Positions 48,795 to 60,500 of a DNA stretch of 64,000 nt are shown here, one piece after another. Position numbers and translations under genes: made by a program. The DNA is from Cladobotryum mycophilum (taxonomy: Eukaryota; Ascomycota; Sordariomycetes; Hypocreales; Hypocreaceae), in assembly GCA_036429605.1 (NCBI GenBank), contig CM071590.1, positions 2,728,001 through 2,792,000 of the forward strand. Direction: 5' to 3'. The notes under the pieces were generated by a model. The model was not told the origin of the DNA and made no database searches. It worked only from the letters and a program-made list of their open reading frames with translations. Positions within the stretch are counted from its first letter, which is position 1. Every line of letters begins with the position of its first letter.

Positions 48795-50162
48795 CTAGTC
48801 ATCATTATCCGTCCTCTCTCGTTGCTGTCGTCGCCCGCCGTGGCCGCCACCACTGCTTATGCCAGTGCCGGCGAGCTTCTTCTCCAACTCCTGCACCTCA
48901 CGCTCCTTCTGAGCCTTGGCGTTAGCTTGTTCCTGACGCAAAACGCCGAGGACATTTTGAAGAGTCGACCGCCAGTGGTCAACGCGCGTGGCGAGCTCCT
49001 GGTACTGCTTCTGGGCGAATACACGGTAGGTGACCTTGTGGACGAGGAACATCTTGCGCTGCTGGGACAGCTTGCCCTCAACGAGACCAGCTCGAATGAC
49101 GTCAATCGCCCACATCTCAATCTCCTCCGAGGGAATCTGTAGTGCCTTGGTGATCTTGGCATATTCAACCTCGCGGCTAGGTGTAGCGGCCGCCAGGCTA
49201 GCAAAGGTCAGGAGTCGCATCTTGCGGTGCAGCTTCTCGCCATCCAGCTTCTGCTCCTCAACCCAGCCGGTGTGCTCGTCATTGAAGTCGTTGTAGTCCT
49301 CGAGGTCCTGCTCGGCAAAGATATCGAGCAGCTGAGAGTAAACAGGGTGAGAATCGCTGAGTGCCTGCACGCTGGGAATGGCGCGCAGCTCTTGGAAGAG
49401 GTAGTGAGTGTTGGATAGAAGAGCCATCTTGACGGCGCGCAGAGATAATCTCTGAGCTTCCTCCGAGGCAACACCCTCCTTCTCATCGGAATCGAAAGTT
49501 CGAAGAGCCTTGAGGATGAACTCATAAGCCGTTCTGCGAAATCGTCAGCAAACAGTTTCCCCAATATTGTTCTCGTTCATGATGGACTCGTCTTACGTAT
49601 CCTCACTAGCATCGAGTGCAATCTCCGCAATATCCTCGTAAATTTTCCTGGCAACGTCCGCACTAGTGCCCCATGAATCGATCCATTCCGGCAGCTTTTC
49701 CAGGTAGGGTCGCAGGTTATCGAACAGGCTGTGTGCCTTCAAGAACTTGATAATCTCTACGAATACTCGAGCTCGGACAGGATCCTCGGGTTCTAGCAGG
49801 TTGAAGACGGTAGCGAGCGCATTCAGCGACAGACCAGGGCCGTGGACTTGAGAGCTGATAAGGGGCTTTGAGAAGTTGGCGCAAAGCGAGGGCAGGTACT
49901 TCTTGGGGTCGGAGGACTGCATAACCAGGTAGATCATGAGGTTCGAGGCGGCAGTGAACTCCTTCTCGGGAACGGTGGTGAGAGCACCAGAAGCGGCGAC
50001 CAATTTGGCCAAAACCTCCTCTGTTGGCGCCTGGTCATCTGTCAAGAGCTGCTTTGCTTCCTCAGCCTTGAGGTATTCGGCCATCTCCCTAGCCAGATCG
50101 ACGAATGTTCCATCGACGAATAGCAGCTGGGGCTGCGGCCCATTGTTCTTGGCGGCAGGCAT
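48795..50162 (-). CDS. Translation initiation factor eIF3 subunit M (PCI domain)
   Basis: Part of the eIF3 complex, which binds 40S subunits and promotes mRNA recruitment. Exons 50162-49597 and 49533-48795 are joined by GTAAGA...TCGCAG and give 434 aa. The N-terminal helical half includes MPAAKNNGPQPQLLFVDGTF. The PCI domain (about 210-370) has the winged-helix segment EYAKITKALQIPSEEIEMWAIDVIRAGLVEGKL. The end is charged and rich in Gly/Arg (GGGHGGRRQQRER). Length and motifs match fungal eIF3m. Confidence 0.95.
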
Positions 50163-50985
50163 TTTGCCTTGAATATTTTAATACGAAAGGGGGGTCGTTG
50201 GTCGATCAGTCAGTCGGGTCGCTTTATATGGAAAATATGACGGATTGTTATGGACAGCTCCAAACCGGGTCGATGACACGGCGTTTCGTTCGTTCGTTCG
50301 TGAGGGTGAAAAAATGAGCGGGGCTGGGGCTGCTTTCGACTTGGGGACGGTCAAGCAACTTCGACGACCACTGGGAAAATGTGATGGTTGAGCGTTTGGC
50401 AGGGTCGACGCCTGAATAACCCTCTGTGGTGGGGCTCTGCGCCAGTTTCTGATAATCTGTGGTCAATCCAAGACGCCACCCCGCCGATTTTTCTGCCGCT
50501 CTCAAAGTGTGGGAGCTAAGCGAGGGCGGTGACACCAGGTGGGTCTTCGCATGTGATATAGCACGTGCCTTTGTTCTCAACAATGCCTTGATGTTGAATG
50601 AGAGGTATCTCAGCGCCATGAGAGTGGCACCTAATACGAACCCAAAAGAAAAACATTGTTCAAACAACCAAAACTATCGATATCGCTATTTAGTATAACA
50701 TAATAGTTGGTGATTCCTTCTCATCAAAGCTTGCCGGGCTCATTATAATCTGTGAGCATTCGCACCATATAAATCCGCCAGATATCCCAAGCAAGGAGCA
50801 AAATAGAGAAACAACAAAATCAAACAAGAGAAAAAAACAGACCGTGCCAAATACATCCGTCCCAGGTCAAATCCTTGCCCTAATGTTCTATAGTACATGC
50901 AAATGACTCCAGAGTTGAAACCTAAACAAGAAACTAGATGGAGCTTCCTTGGCCCAAAATAAAAAGCAAGTCAAACATCTCCCTT
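50163..50985. other. 823-bp spacer
   Basis: eIF3m promoter and 3' flank of the Chk2-type kinase. Nothing else identified. Confidence 0.5.
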
Positions 50986-53276
50986 TCATCGACCGTTGGA
51001 CTTTCCCTTCTTCTTCGCCTTGGCTGCTACATCTCCAGATGGGTAAATACTTGATTCATCCTCTCCGAAGAGTTCTTGATCGCCCTTACCTCCCATTTCC
51101 ATGAACTCGCCGGCTGCTCGTTGATGAGCTGGCCCTGCTTCCTGAGAAGCGTTGACCACGCGCTGCTTGTTCTTGGAGAAGATCTTGACGGGCGTCTTAT
51201 GGCTTCCGCCGTCCAACTGAGTTGCCACTTGTACTGAATTAACAGTCGCTAGCAATGTTCTTTCTCTAGCGGGAGCTCGTCTGTTGACTTCCAGGCTTTG
51301 AATACCGCCAACAAGCCCTCCAGTGCTGTCGTTGACGGATGGTGCGCTATGCGTGAGCCATGGATGCTTCAAGCACTGGTCAATGGTAAAGCGTCGATCC
51401 GGATCCACAACCAGCATCGAGTCGATAAGCTCCACTATGCAAGGTCAGCAGCATGCTTTAGAATGAGAGAGTGGGTTGGAACTTACAAGCAGGATCGCCA
51501 ACTGAATCCCAGTACGGCGAGGGATAGTCAAAGCGTCCGCTCCTAATTTGTTGTGAGAGTGTAAAAGGAAAGTCCCTCGAGTAAAGCTCATCGGAGAAAG
51601 GTGGGAAGCCGCAAAGACAAATGTAAAGAACAACACCTAGCGACCATATGTCCACAGCCTTGGAATATTTACGATGCTTGGAGTCCGCCAAGATCTCGGG
51701 AGCAACGTAACTGGGCGTACCACAAAGTGTCGTGGTGAAGGATTCTTCGCCAATGATTTTCGCCAAGCCGAAATCAGCCAGCTTCACGTGTAGATTCTTA
51801 TCAACGAGCAAGATGTTTTCTGGCTTAATATCACGGTGAACAATATTGCGCTCATGCTATAGGGCAATCTAGTTAGAACAAGCATCTAGCACCAGTCGGG
51901 AGAGGGTCATAACCTACCAAGTACTTGACACCCTGGAAGAGCTGGGTAAATAGCTTCCGGGTTTCATCCTCGCTCATCTTCTGTTTCATCACAATGTAGT
52001 TGAACAGCTCGCCTTCGGGGGCCAATTCCAATACCAAATAGACACGATCACGCTCAGTGAATGTATCCTTAAGACATAACACGTTAGGGTGGCTGACACC
52101 CATCAGCACGCCAATTTCTTGTTGTAGACCCTCAGTCTTGGATCGGTCCTCGACACCCGGATGTTTGGTGAATATCTTGACGGCGTAACGTTTACCGGTC
52201 GATTTCTCGATACAGAGGTAGACTTCGGCGAAATGTCCCTTGCCAAGCTTGTCCATCAAGGTGTATTGCTGGGAGAAAACACTGGTGTGTCGGCTCTGGG
52301 GATATCGGAAGATAAATCGTGCTTTACCATGCACCGCAATTTCATCCTGGTCCTCGAGTTCGCGCCGCTGGTTTCGGCCAACGATAGCCTCATTAACGTA
52401 GGTGCCGTTGCTAGACAAGTCCTCAACAACAGCAACGGTATCGTTGCCAACATTCTCAGCAAACAAAAGACAGTGTCGGTTGGAGACAACTCCTTCATTT
52501 ACGACGATGTCTATATAGCATGTTAGAGCCGTGATTCACAGTTTAGAAGTCAGCTTGTCACGGCCAATATACTTACCACACTCCGGATGTCGTCCAATTA
52601 GGAAGCCACCAGATGGTACACCCTTAACCTTGGTACGCTCGTATGCTTCCTCCTCTTTGAGAGGCGATGTCTCTCCGGCTTTGTCTTTTGGTTCAATATC
52701 TGTAGTAGCTTTGGCCGCGTCTGGGATTGGGCATGCGACGCGCTTCTTCAGCACCAGAGGCTTATCGCCGTATTTCGGATCGAGAGGAACCAAGTAACCC
52801 CAAACACCTTCCTTGACCTCGTCTATAACATCTTCAGAGAGCGCCGGATGGCGATCAACATACTGGCTAAGCGGTTGTGTGTCCTGAGGAGGAGAGGACA
52901 GTGCCTGGCTCTGGGCTAAGCTCTCTGCCGACTTCCTAGGAGTGATTTCATCGGAGGCACCACCCGGGGGTGTTGCTGTTGGCTCCTTGTGAAGGTCACT
53001 AGGGCCTTCGCCTTCGCCTTCGCCTTCGGTTTCGACGGTGTTGTTGTTGGTGACGGGCGATGGTAGTTGCTGTTTGTGGGAGACAGGAGTCTTGTCTGGG
53101 TCGGCGTGGGCCAACCGATCAGACCTGCGGGGCTTCTTTGACTCTGTCCCGTCTTCTGGTAGAGAACCCTGTGAGCTTGGTGAGCGAAGGGCGAGTGCGT
53201 CACGGAGATCCAGGAGTCGAGAAAATAGACGTACGCGAGGCCGTTTCAATTGGCTCTTCTCAGTTTTGTGCGCCAT
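50986..53276 (-). CDS. FHA-domain checkpoint kinase, Chk2 family (PRD-4/Cds1/Rad53 type)
   Basis: A Ser/Thr kinase of the DNA-damage and replication checkpoint; in Neurospora the homologue PRD-4 also links damage to the circadian clock. Exons 53276-52577, 52510-51918, 51856-51487 and 51434-50986 give 703 aa, close to PRD-4. There is an SQ/TQ cluster (about 120-145) for ATM/ATR-type kinases. The FHA domain (about 158-310) has GRHPECG, SNRH and SSNGTYVN. The kinase domain (about 319-590) has the glycine loop GKGHFAEV, AVKIF lysine, HRDIKPEN, DFGLA and APEIL. The C-terminal tail is basic. All catalytic residues are present. Confidence 0.94.
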
Positions 53277-54212
53277 GGTCTCCGAAAGGATGGCCGGAGG
53301 ACCCGCGTAAGCTTCTGAAGATCCAAAGCAAGGCAAGCGTTTGTTTGACAATGATTCACAGGTGAATATTGAAAAAACGCAATCGAATGGGGGATGCTGC
53401 CTACCGTGAATACTAAATGTAATAAATCGGGATGATGTTGGTGAAGGAGAGGGAGCCTGGGTCCAGCTTTAGCGTCACTGCAACTGGGCCATGCGCGCAA
53501 GGGAGGTAGTACTCACCAAGTACACTAACAGGTAAAAGCAGAGCAGAAGGGGAGGAACGGGGAGCGGGCAGTGGGGGAGCTGCTGCGGCTTACAAGCTGT
53601 TCGTTGGTTGAAGAGGCAAAAGAGTGGTACCGGAGCGGTACCTAAATTCAGCAGCACTCCACACGACCTCGTCAAAGCCCGACGATGCTACTGCATGTAC
53701 CGCAGTTGAACCCAGTCTTTTTCCCCCATCCATCATCCATGCTCTCTGCCCAGGTGCTTCACTGTGGTTGTATCGCCGAACATCCTTTGGAGTCTCTTCT
53801 CTCACTTTGTTCGTCAGCCACAGTCTGACTGTCTGTGATTTTCGGCGTGAGTCGTCCTCCAGTGATTCACGACGACTGTCCAGCTGCTCGTTTCATTCTT
53901 GTTGCAGGAGAAGAAACCCCCTCTGGCTACTACAAGTAGGTGCTCATATACAATATCCAATAAGATCAGTGTAGCAATATTCAGTACGACCCTGACGTCT
54001 CCAAAACGCTCCAAAATGCTCCAACTGCTCTCCAATTGCTGTCAATTTCCAATACTGGCAGGGCTGCTGTCTTCTGCAGGTGATGTGATAGTGTCCAGGC
54101 AAGCCAGGCACCAGTCCCCACTCAGACTGGTCAGTCAGTCAGGCTCACTCGCCGAGGCGAAGTAGCGAGTCACCTGTTCATTGGTCACTTGAAGCAAGTC
54201 GGTTTATGTTTA
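53277..54212. other. Promoter of the Chk2-type gene and left flank of the transposon
   Basis: No reading frame here is convincing. The transposon TA target site ends the stretch at 54211-54212. Confidence 0.45.
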
Positions 54213-54245
54213 CGGAGGACCGCTCCAAAAGTCTTGTCTTATGCA
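54213..54245 (+). repeat. Left terminal inverted repeat of the Tc1-type element
   Basis: 33 bp. Pairs with the right repeat with one mismatch (T at 54240 against C on the other arm), a transition of the kind RIP makes. Confidence 0.9.
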
Positions 54246-54366
54246 AAGCCCACCTTTTTATGTAACGTAGCCCCGCACAAGCTTTTTAGGTAGCCCTTGA
54301 GAATAACCCCTTATAATCTATATACATTCTTTCTTTTTTTACCGCTAAACCTTATGTATTACGACA

Positions 54367-55663
54367 ATGTCACGAACAACAGTGCATTCTAATATTCTAA
54401 CTCGATCTATGGTAATCACATTAAAGGCTATTAGTGGGCAAAGCTTTAGGGAGGTTGCTTTTATTACAGGACTCTCTGTACGCTAAGTCGATCGTATTTA
54501 TGCCCGGGCAATTGAACGAGGCTTTGATCTAGCTATTAGGCCGATTAAAATCGATGATATATTTATTGCCGATGCCCCTAGATCTAAAAGACTAAATAAA
54601 TAAACCAAGGAAGTTAAAAATCTAGTTTTTGATAAAGTATAGTGTGATTGTTATAGAAGAGAAAAAACAATTGCTAATATAGCTAGAGAACTTAGCTAAT
54701 AAAGCATCGAGGTCTTTAAAGCTATAGTTCGACGAATCCTTAAGATAGCTAGGTTCTGGAAAATAAAGCCAACGAGGAAGCCTGGGTTAATGAAGAAGAT
54801 GAAGCAGAATCGTTTTCTTTAGTGTTTAGACTATAAGGATTAGACCCTAAAAGATTAAAAGAATATGATCTGGTCTGACGAGATTTCTATTGTTTTATTA
54901 CATTAATAAGGAGCCTATTGAATTTGGCGGACTAAAGAAGAAGCGTTTGTACGGAGCTATATTCGAGAGAGGTAAAAAGGTTCCTCTGAATTTATGTTCT
55001 GGGGCTGTTTTTTCTACGATAAAAAAACCTTACCACTATTGGAAGCCCGAGACCGCAATAGAAAAACAATAGGCTAAAAAAGCTATAAAGAAATTAAATA
55101 ATAAGCTAGAACCGATTTTAAAAGAACAGTAGGAGTTATCAACTGGTATAAGACAAATCAATTTACGGCGCCAAACGCCTGGCAAGAAGCCTTAATGGCA
55201 ATGGAACGCAAAGAACAGTAAGCTTAATCGAGGCAAAGGTAACGGGATAGATTAGTATTGGTATTAAACCATAATCTTAATCCTAAAAATACTACTGTTT
55301 ACTAAGAAATGCGAAATTAAACGCCCAGATATAATTATTCAAGAAGATAAGGCTCTAGCCCATAGTTATTACATCCAATAATAAGTCTTTAACCTTTATT
55401 AGGTCCGGTAATTAATTTAGTGCCCTAATTCCCCTGATCTCAATACCATTAAGCTAGCTTAGCCCTAGATAAAAAGAAGAACTACTAGAAAAAGTGCCCC
55501 TAAGTCTCGGGCAGAAGCTATTAAAGTCTAGGAGGCTACTTAGGAAGAAATGCCTCAATAAACTATCCAGGCCTGGATTGAACGAATTCCAAGGCATATC
55601 CAAGAGATCATCAGGCTAGAAGGTAAAAACGAGTATAAGGAAGGCCGGAGACCGATGCCTTAG
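54367..55663 (+). pseudogene. Tc1-type DDE transposase, inactivated by many stops and a frameshift
   Basis: Fragments are recognisable in order: a helix-turn-helix-like start (FREVAFITGLSVR), WSDEIS around the first catalytic Asp, MFWGCF, a decayed QDNAPAH-type block read as QEDKALAHS, and CPNSPDLN around the second Asp. Many Gln and Trp codons have become TAA or TAG, and the downstream half is in another frame (shift between about 54900 and 55330). This pattern fits RIP-type C-to-T change on both strands. No function remains. Confidence 0.85.
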
Positions 55664-55745
55664 TAAATTATATGATCCTGTTCCCTGTAGGCTATTAGAT
55701 GAGTTCTATAGTTATGTAAGCTAGTTTTGCTTTTGCCGTGGCTTA

Positions 55746-55778
55746 TGCATGAGACAAGACTTTTGGAGCGGTCCTCCG
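55746..55778 (-). repeat. Right terminal inverted repeat of the Tc1-type element
   Basis: Reverse complement of the left repeat with one mismatch; followed directly by the TA target duplicate. Confidence 0.9.
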
Positions 55779-56876
55779 TACAGAGTACTTTCTTGTGCGG
55801 CTCTCTCTGCCTTGCCTGCCTATGATAAGAAATCGTCCTGGGAATGGCAGGAATTGAGCTGGGACTTTTTAGGCAGGGATGCAGGAGAACTTCTCAAGTC
55901 GCACAGCATGTCGATTATTTTCTATCCCGTTCCAGACATAGATAGCATCTCAGTCTCGTCCTACCTACTGAAGATCTAGTAGCTTGTAGCGTTGTAGGCA
56001 TTTACAGCATCATCTACAGACACATCGTCTTATCATCCAGACTAGCAAGGTACATGTGTGTGTACAGCCACACGTAGGTTCAACCTGCCCTTTGTCTAAG
56101 CCGCAGCCTTTGTTACATTTCGTCATCCATCATCGCTCAGATCACACTTCTCTCCTCGTGAGCTACTCACCCTTGGCAGTCACGTTTGTCTCTAGCGTGA
56201 CTTCCTTGAAAGAGGCAATGCACAACCATGTTCAACTCCATGATTTCGACTTTTCAATCATCGTACTAGATCTGATCTTGGCTACAAATGGCCCATTGTT
56301 TTTGAAGGTGAAAATTCTAGTGCAAGGCCAATGATAAATCATGCCATTGCTTGTGTTGTAACAGTACCACACTGACATATCATGATATCTTAAGTGATTC
56401 ACACTCAATAATCAATTCCGTAACACAATTATTGCAGACTGACATATAAAATCCATTCCTCATACCTAGTACTTCCATTATCATTAATGACTAGTTTCCC
56501 TACTACCCAGTTCACAGTTAATAATCTTTCCAACCAGGCTATTGTGTCGTCGCCCCAAGAGTGCATCTCTGCGGCCAAAGCCCGTTCCTACTCATCCTCT
56601 AATGATATCCCTGTTTGCTCACTCCTCCCTTTGACCATCGGCCCTCCTTTACTAGTAATCAAGAGAACATCTCCCAAAACGCCAGGCCAGCCCCGAGGTA
56701 CAATTCCATCCTCTGCAAATCATTGCATCATCCATCTCCTTCTCAAAACCAAATCATCATAATCAGTAGCATGTGCACTCATTACCGGTATTCGACCCGA
56801 AAAATCGCAGCCAGTGCACTTCGTACAGATGGTAGCATAGGGTAAATCCCGCCAATCGATCCCAGAATTTGGGCTC
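55779..56876. other. 1.1-kb spacer right of the transposon
   Basis: Contains the 3' flank of the Csx2 gene and unassigned sequence. No gene supported. Confidence 0.45.
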
Positions 56877-59800
56877 CTATTTTTCCGGGATGGGCGACTT
56901 TGCCAGCCTTCCACCCACGCTTCCTCGCTTCTGTAGTCGAGCCTCCTTGTCTCGAGGTATCTTCTCGTTATTGACCAGATTAATGGTGCTGGGTAATGAT
57001 GGCGCTACATCGCTCGGTGCCATTAAGCCTCTGCCTCGTTTCTGTTCGAGATACTGCTGCGCATGTCGCCCCAGGGGGAACGCTGGCAAAGACATTGGAA
57101 TCTCAGTACCGTTCTGGGTAAGTAGTTCCGCCACGGGGAAAGGCACCGGTTTGTTCTCTGAGTCGGATGGCGTTTGACTGGGAGCCTGAGATGGAGATGC
57201 TGGATCGGCAGCCGCCAATGCAAGCCAAACCGCGTGTGTCCCTCTCATCTTATCGACTACATTAGGGTTCGCTCTCAATGCTAAAGCGTAAAGCACTTGC
57301 TGGATCTCATTCTTCTTAATTGCAGCCAACATTGTCTCGTCTGCCGTGGCATAGCGAGATAGCGTCGGTGAAATAGGATCCACAAAGACTCTATCCACAT
57401 ACTTGGCCGTGATGAACCTCAAACGCTGCTCGCGCGTTGCGTTTGGTGAAAGCTTTTGACCTTGCTCCAACTTTGATTCCCAGATCATATTCGACACCCG
57501 GTTTCCAATCAGGAGGAGCATTTCGACAATATCGGGAGTAAAAGATTTGATATCGAGCGTGAGAGATCGTACTTTACTTATGTGTGTTCCCAGCGACCGA
57601 TGAATGCCACTACATTCAATGCACACGATAATTCCCAGGTTAATAGATACCCATTCGACCTTGGATCCGGAGCCACAGTCGGCACACCAACAGTTACCCT
57701 GGTCATTATCTCGTAGCATCTGCAACAGTCTGTCTGGGTGTTCATCATAGCTTGAACTAGGAGTCCGTACGGGAGTGGGTCGAGCGCCGACTGTTATTCT
57801 GCGGAACGGTACTCCACTGGCGTCCCTGGAATGCGAATGGCTTGAACCATGCCCAACAGATTGGGTCTTGCCGGTGAGAATCGAGCCGATATCCCTCTTA
57901 AGAGAAGTGTCGCCGGATCCTCTAGATGAAGCTTGCCTCTCTCGATAGGATCTGCCCTCAACAGCACTTTGCAATGCATTGTTGATGGAAACAATCCAGC
58001 TATTCATGTCGTCCTCGGACGTTGCCTGGTACACCCGCCTAAAATTGGGGGTGATGACTTCAAAACAGAAGCGTCGCTCGGCATTTCTGGCTTCCCGAAC
58101 AGAAGCCATCCGAAGATCAATAGGTTCCATATGGAGGTCAAGCTTCTGTTTCCAATTGCTGTACTCGGACAGTTTACCTTGGTCCAGAACAATCCAAAAT
58201 CTGACAAAATGTTAGTCATGTTAGAAGAGTCCACGTCTTAGAGGAAACTCACTTGTGCCAACCTTGCTTGTTTAGATTACGAGGGTCAACATGCCCCCCA
58301 GGTCGATTCAGAGCCCAAAGCAGGCCCTCTTTTCGTTGGGTGACATGGGACTGCAAGTTGTCTCTTTCCTCGAGATCACGAATGCCTCTAAACTTGGAGG
58401 TTTGGGCAGGGCTACCAACAGCCGGGGAGTGTCCAAGGCTACCTGGCGACCTAGAGAGTTCCGCAGCTGCTGGTGTGCTCCCATGACCGGCACTGACCGA
58501 CGATGAATGCTTAAGTTGAGAGCCTGTGCTGTCAGCCCTTCCAAGTTCATTGTCAGAAGTGCTACCTCCGTTTCCATTGAAGTTTGGTATTATTGGGGCA
58601 GCGCTGCTGAGACTGTTCTGTTCAGGCTCCATGTATGGCATATTACTCTTCTCCAACTGCCGCCTCTTTTCTTCACGCTCCCGCCGCTGATATTGGTATT
58701 CCTTGTCAACCTCCAGCACTTCGCTTGTCAGTGCCACAAGCTGTGGGCGAAGTCCCTCGATTTTCTTTGCAGTTGCCAAAAATCCACTTGTTTGTGCATC
58801 AGCATATTTTGTCAAGTGAGATAGCACCTCCTGTTCTTTTCGGCCACCATGGAGGTCTTGCATGAAGCTCGAGTAGTCGAATCGCTTGAGTTCGAAATTT
58901 CGTCGCTTATTCTGGTACTTGGAGTCGCTTTCAGCAAGTTTCTTAGCCTTTACTGAATCTTGCCGCTGGCCAAGATAACGAGATACATATGCGTAGTAAT
59001 CTTTGCTTTCTTCCTCAAAATCACGCTTCTTTGATTCGGCTTGTTTGATATCAAGTTGGTAAAGTTTGTTGATTGGCTCAATGACAATTTTGTGTAAATT
59101 CACCATGTTCTGCTTTTCATAACGCAGAATCTCGCGAGCAATCTTTTCAAAGTAATGCTCCATGGCAGGCTGGACTGCATTTGCGTTGGTCGAAGATGCC
59201 TCCCGCAGCGCGTCTATAAAAGAAATGAAGGCATCATTCGCCTCGTTCTGTGACGCATGTACCTGCTCGGCCCTCTTCAATACCTTCTTCATCTGGGTTC
59301 GTAGATTTCCTGTCTTCTGCTCAAGTGCTTTGAGTGTTGCGCGGAAGAGAGGGCCATCATCAGAGACTGCAACGTCTTCTATTGGCCGAGGACATTGAAC
59401 GTCGACTTTTACCGACTCCTTTGTCTGGGGCGCAACTAAAGACTGGTGTTCGGTTGGGGCTAGAAGAGGAGATAGAGGTTCTTCAGCATCAGTGGTCAGT
59501 CGAGATTCGACCGATTGGGCGGAAGCGACACGGATTCTTGGAGGAGGAGACGCCAGAAGAAAGGGGGCTGTCGGTGAGTTTGGTTGAATGGGCGAGGTGG
59601 GAGAGCCTAGAAATCATATGTGAGTAACATTCATAGAGCAGAAATGAAAGGAGGCAGCATACTCGTAACCCAATATGAGAAAGTTGCCAGGGTGTGTAAT
59701 CGATGGGCTCTTGAATCGTACTCGACAAACTTGAACTCGTCAGCAGGTGAGTCAACCAAATAATAGCAGCCAGGCGACAAACACTACACGAGTTCCTCCA

Positions 59801-60500
59801 GCCACCGCCCTTATCCTCTCGAGTTTTCGGGGCTCTCCATTTCCATGTCCATTCGAACGAGACCGAAGGACTTCCGCTGGTTGAATAGTCTCCAACAAAC
59901 GCTACGTTCGGATTCTTGTGAAAGTTCGGACTGGCATGAAATTCGCGAGTGACAAGATTCTCGACTTCTCGTGAGGTAGAGGCATTGACAAAGGTAAGCC
60001 CACTAAGGTTGGTATCTGCAACGGCAGATTGATTATCGGGGTTGGGAGGGCTTGACGGCAAAGGCTGCTGCGTCTGCGTCCGGCGCAAGACGAATGCGAA
60101 AGTAAATATAAGCTCGTCGTCGCTGTTCAGTTTGAGGAGAAAGTTGGGAGTGCCATTGGCTTGGGAAGACTCGGGGTCCTGAAGTCTTTGGTCAGCGCCA
60201 AAGGTCGGACAGACAAGGCTTGCCATCTGACCTGTATATATTCTATGGGAGCACTGTCGCCAAACGGTCGACTAGCAGATACTTTGGTAGCCGGGAATGC
60301 ATTGGGGTTAATTTGCAATGAAGTGCGCTTCCGCGGGTTCGTAATGACAAGAGAGGCAATGCTCACTGCGAAGCACACAGTAATGTCAGTGATGGCCGCA
60401 AGTATATCGTGATCTTTTGAGAATTATATCACTTACGGCGATTTGGGTCCCTGAGGCACAAGGCAGACCCATCGTCGGGTCTACTGCTCACATTGCCCAT
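56877..60500 (-). CDS. BAR-PH-ArfGAP protein, Csx2/ACAP type ARF GTPase activator
   Basis: Stimulates GTP hydrolysis on ARF at curved membranes, acting in vesicle traffic. Six exons: 60500-60437, 60365-60232, 60178-59783, 59729-59663, 59606-58253 and 58200-56877; all phases agree, 1,112 aa. Order: a fungal N-terminal domain (MGNVSSRPDDGSALCLRDPNR), Ser/Pro linker, BAR domain (about 290-540), PH domain (about 645-755), ArfGAP zinc finger (about 830-950) with CADC...CIECSGIHRSLG and the catalytic Arg in HRSLG, then ankyrin-like helices. Intron 3 has a GTTTGT donor and TTCAAG acceptor, chosen because it restores the conserved block SFVEYD. Called Csx2-like after S. pombe; yeast lacks a close equivalent. 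Confidence 0.9.

Larger units (their letters stand above)
54213..55778 (+). mobile_element. Tc1/mariner-type DNA transposon, degenerate
   Basis: A 1,566-bp element bounded by TA on both sides (54211-54212, 55779-55780), the usual Tc1/mariner target duplication. It has 33-bp terminal inverted repeats that match at 32 positions and begin CGGAGGACCGCTCC. The interior is much richer in A/T than the flanks and holds a broken transposase. Boundaries are precise because TIR and TSD agree. It can no longer make its own transposase. Confidence 0.92.
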
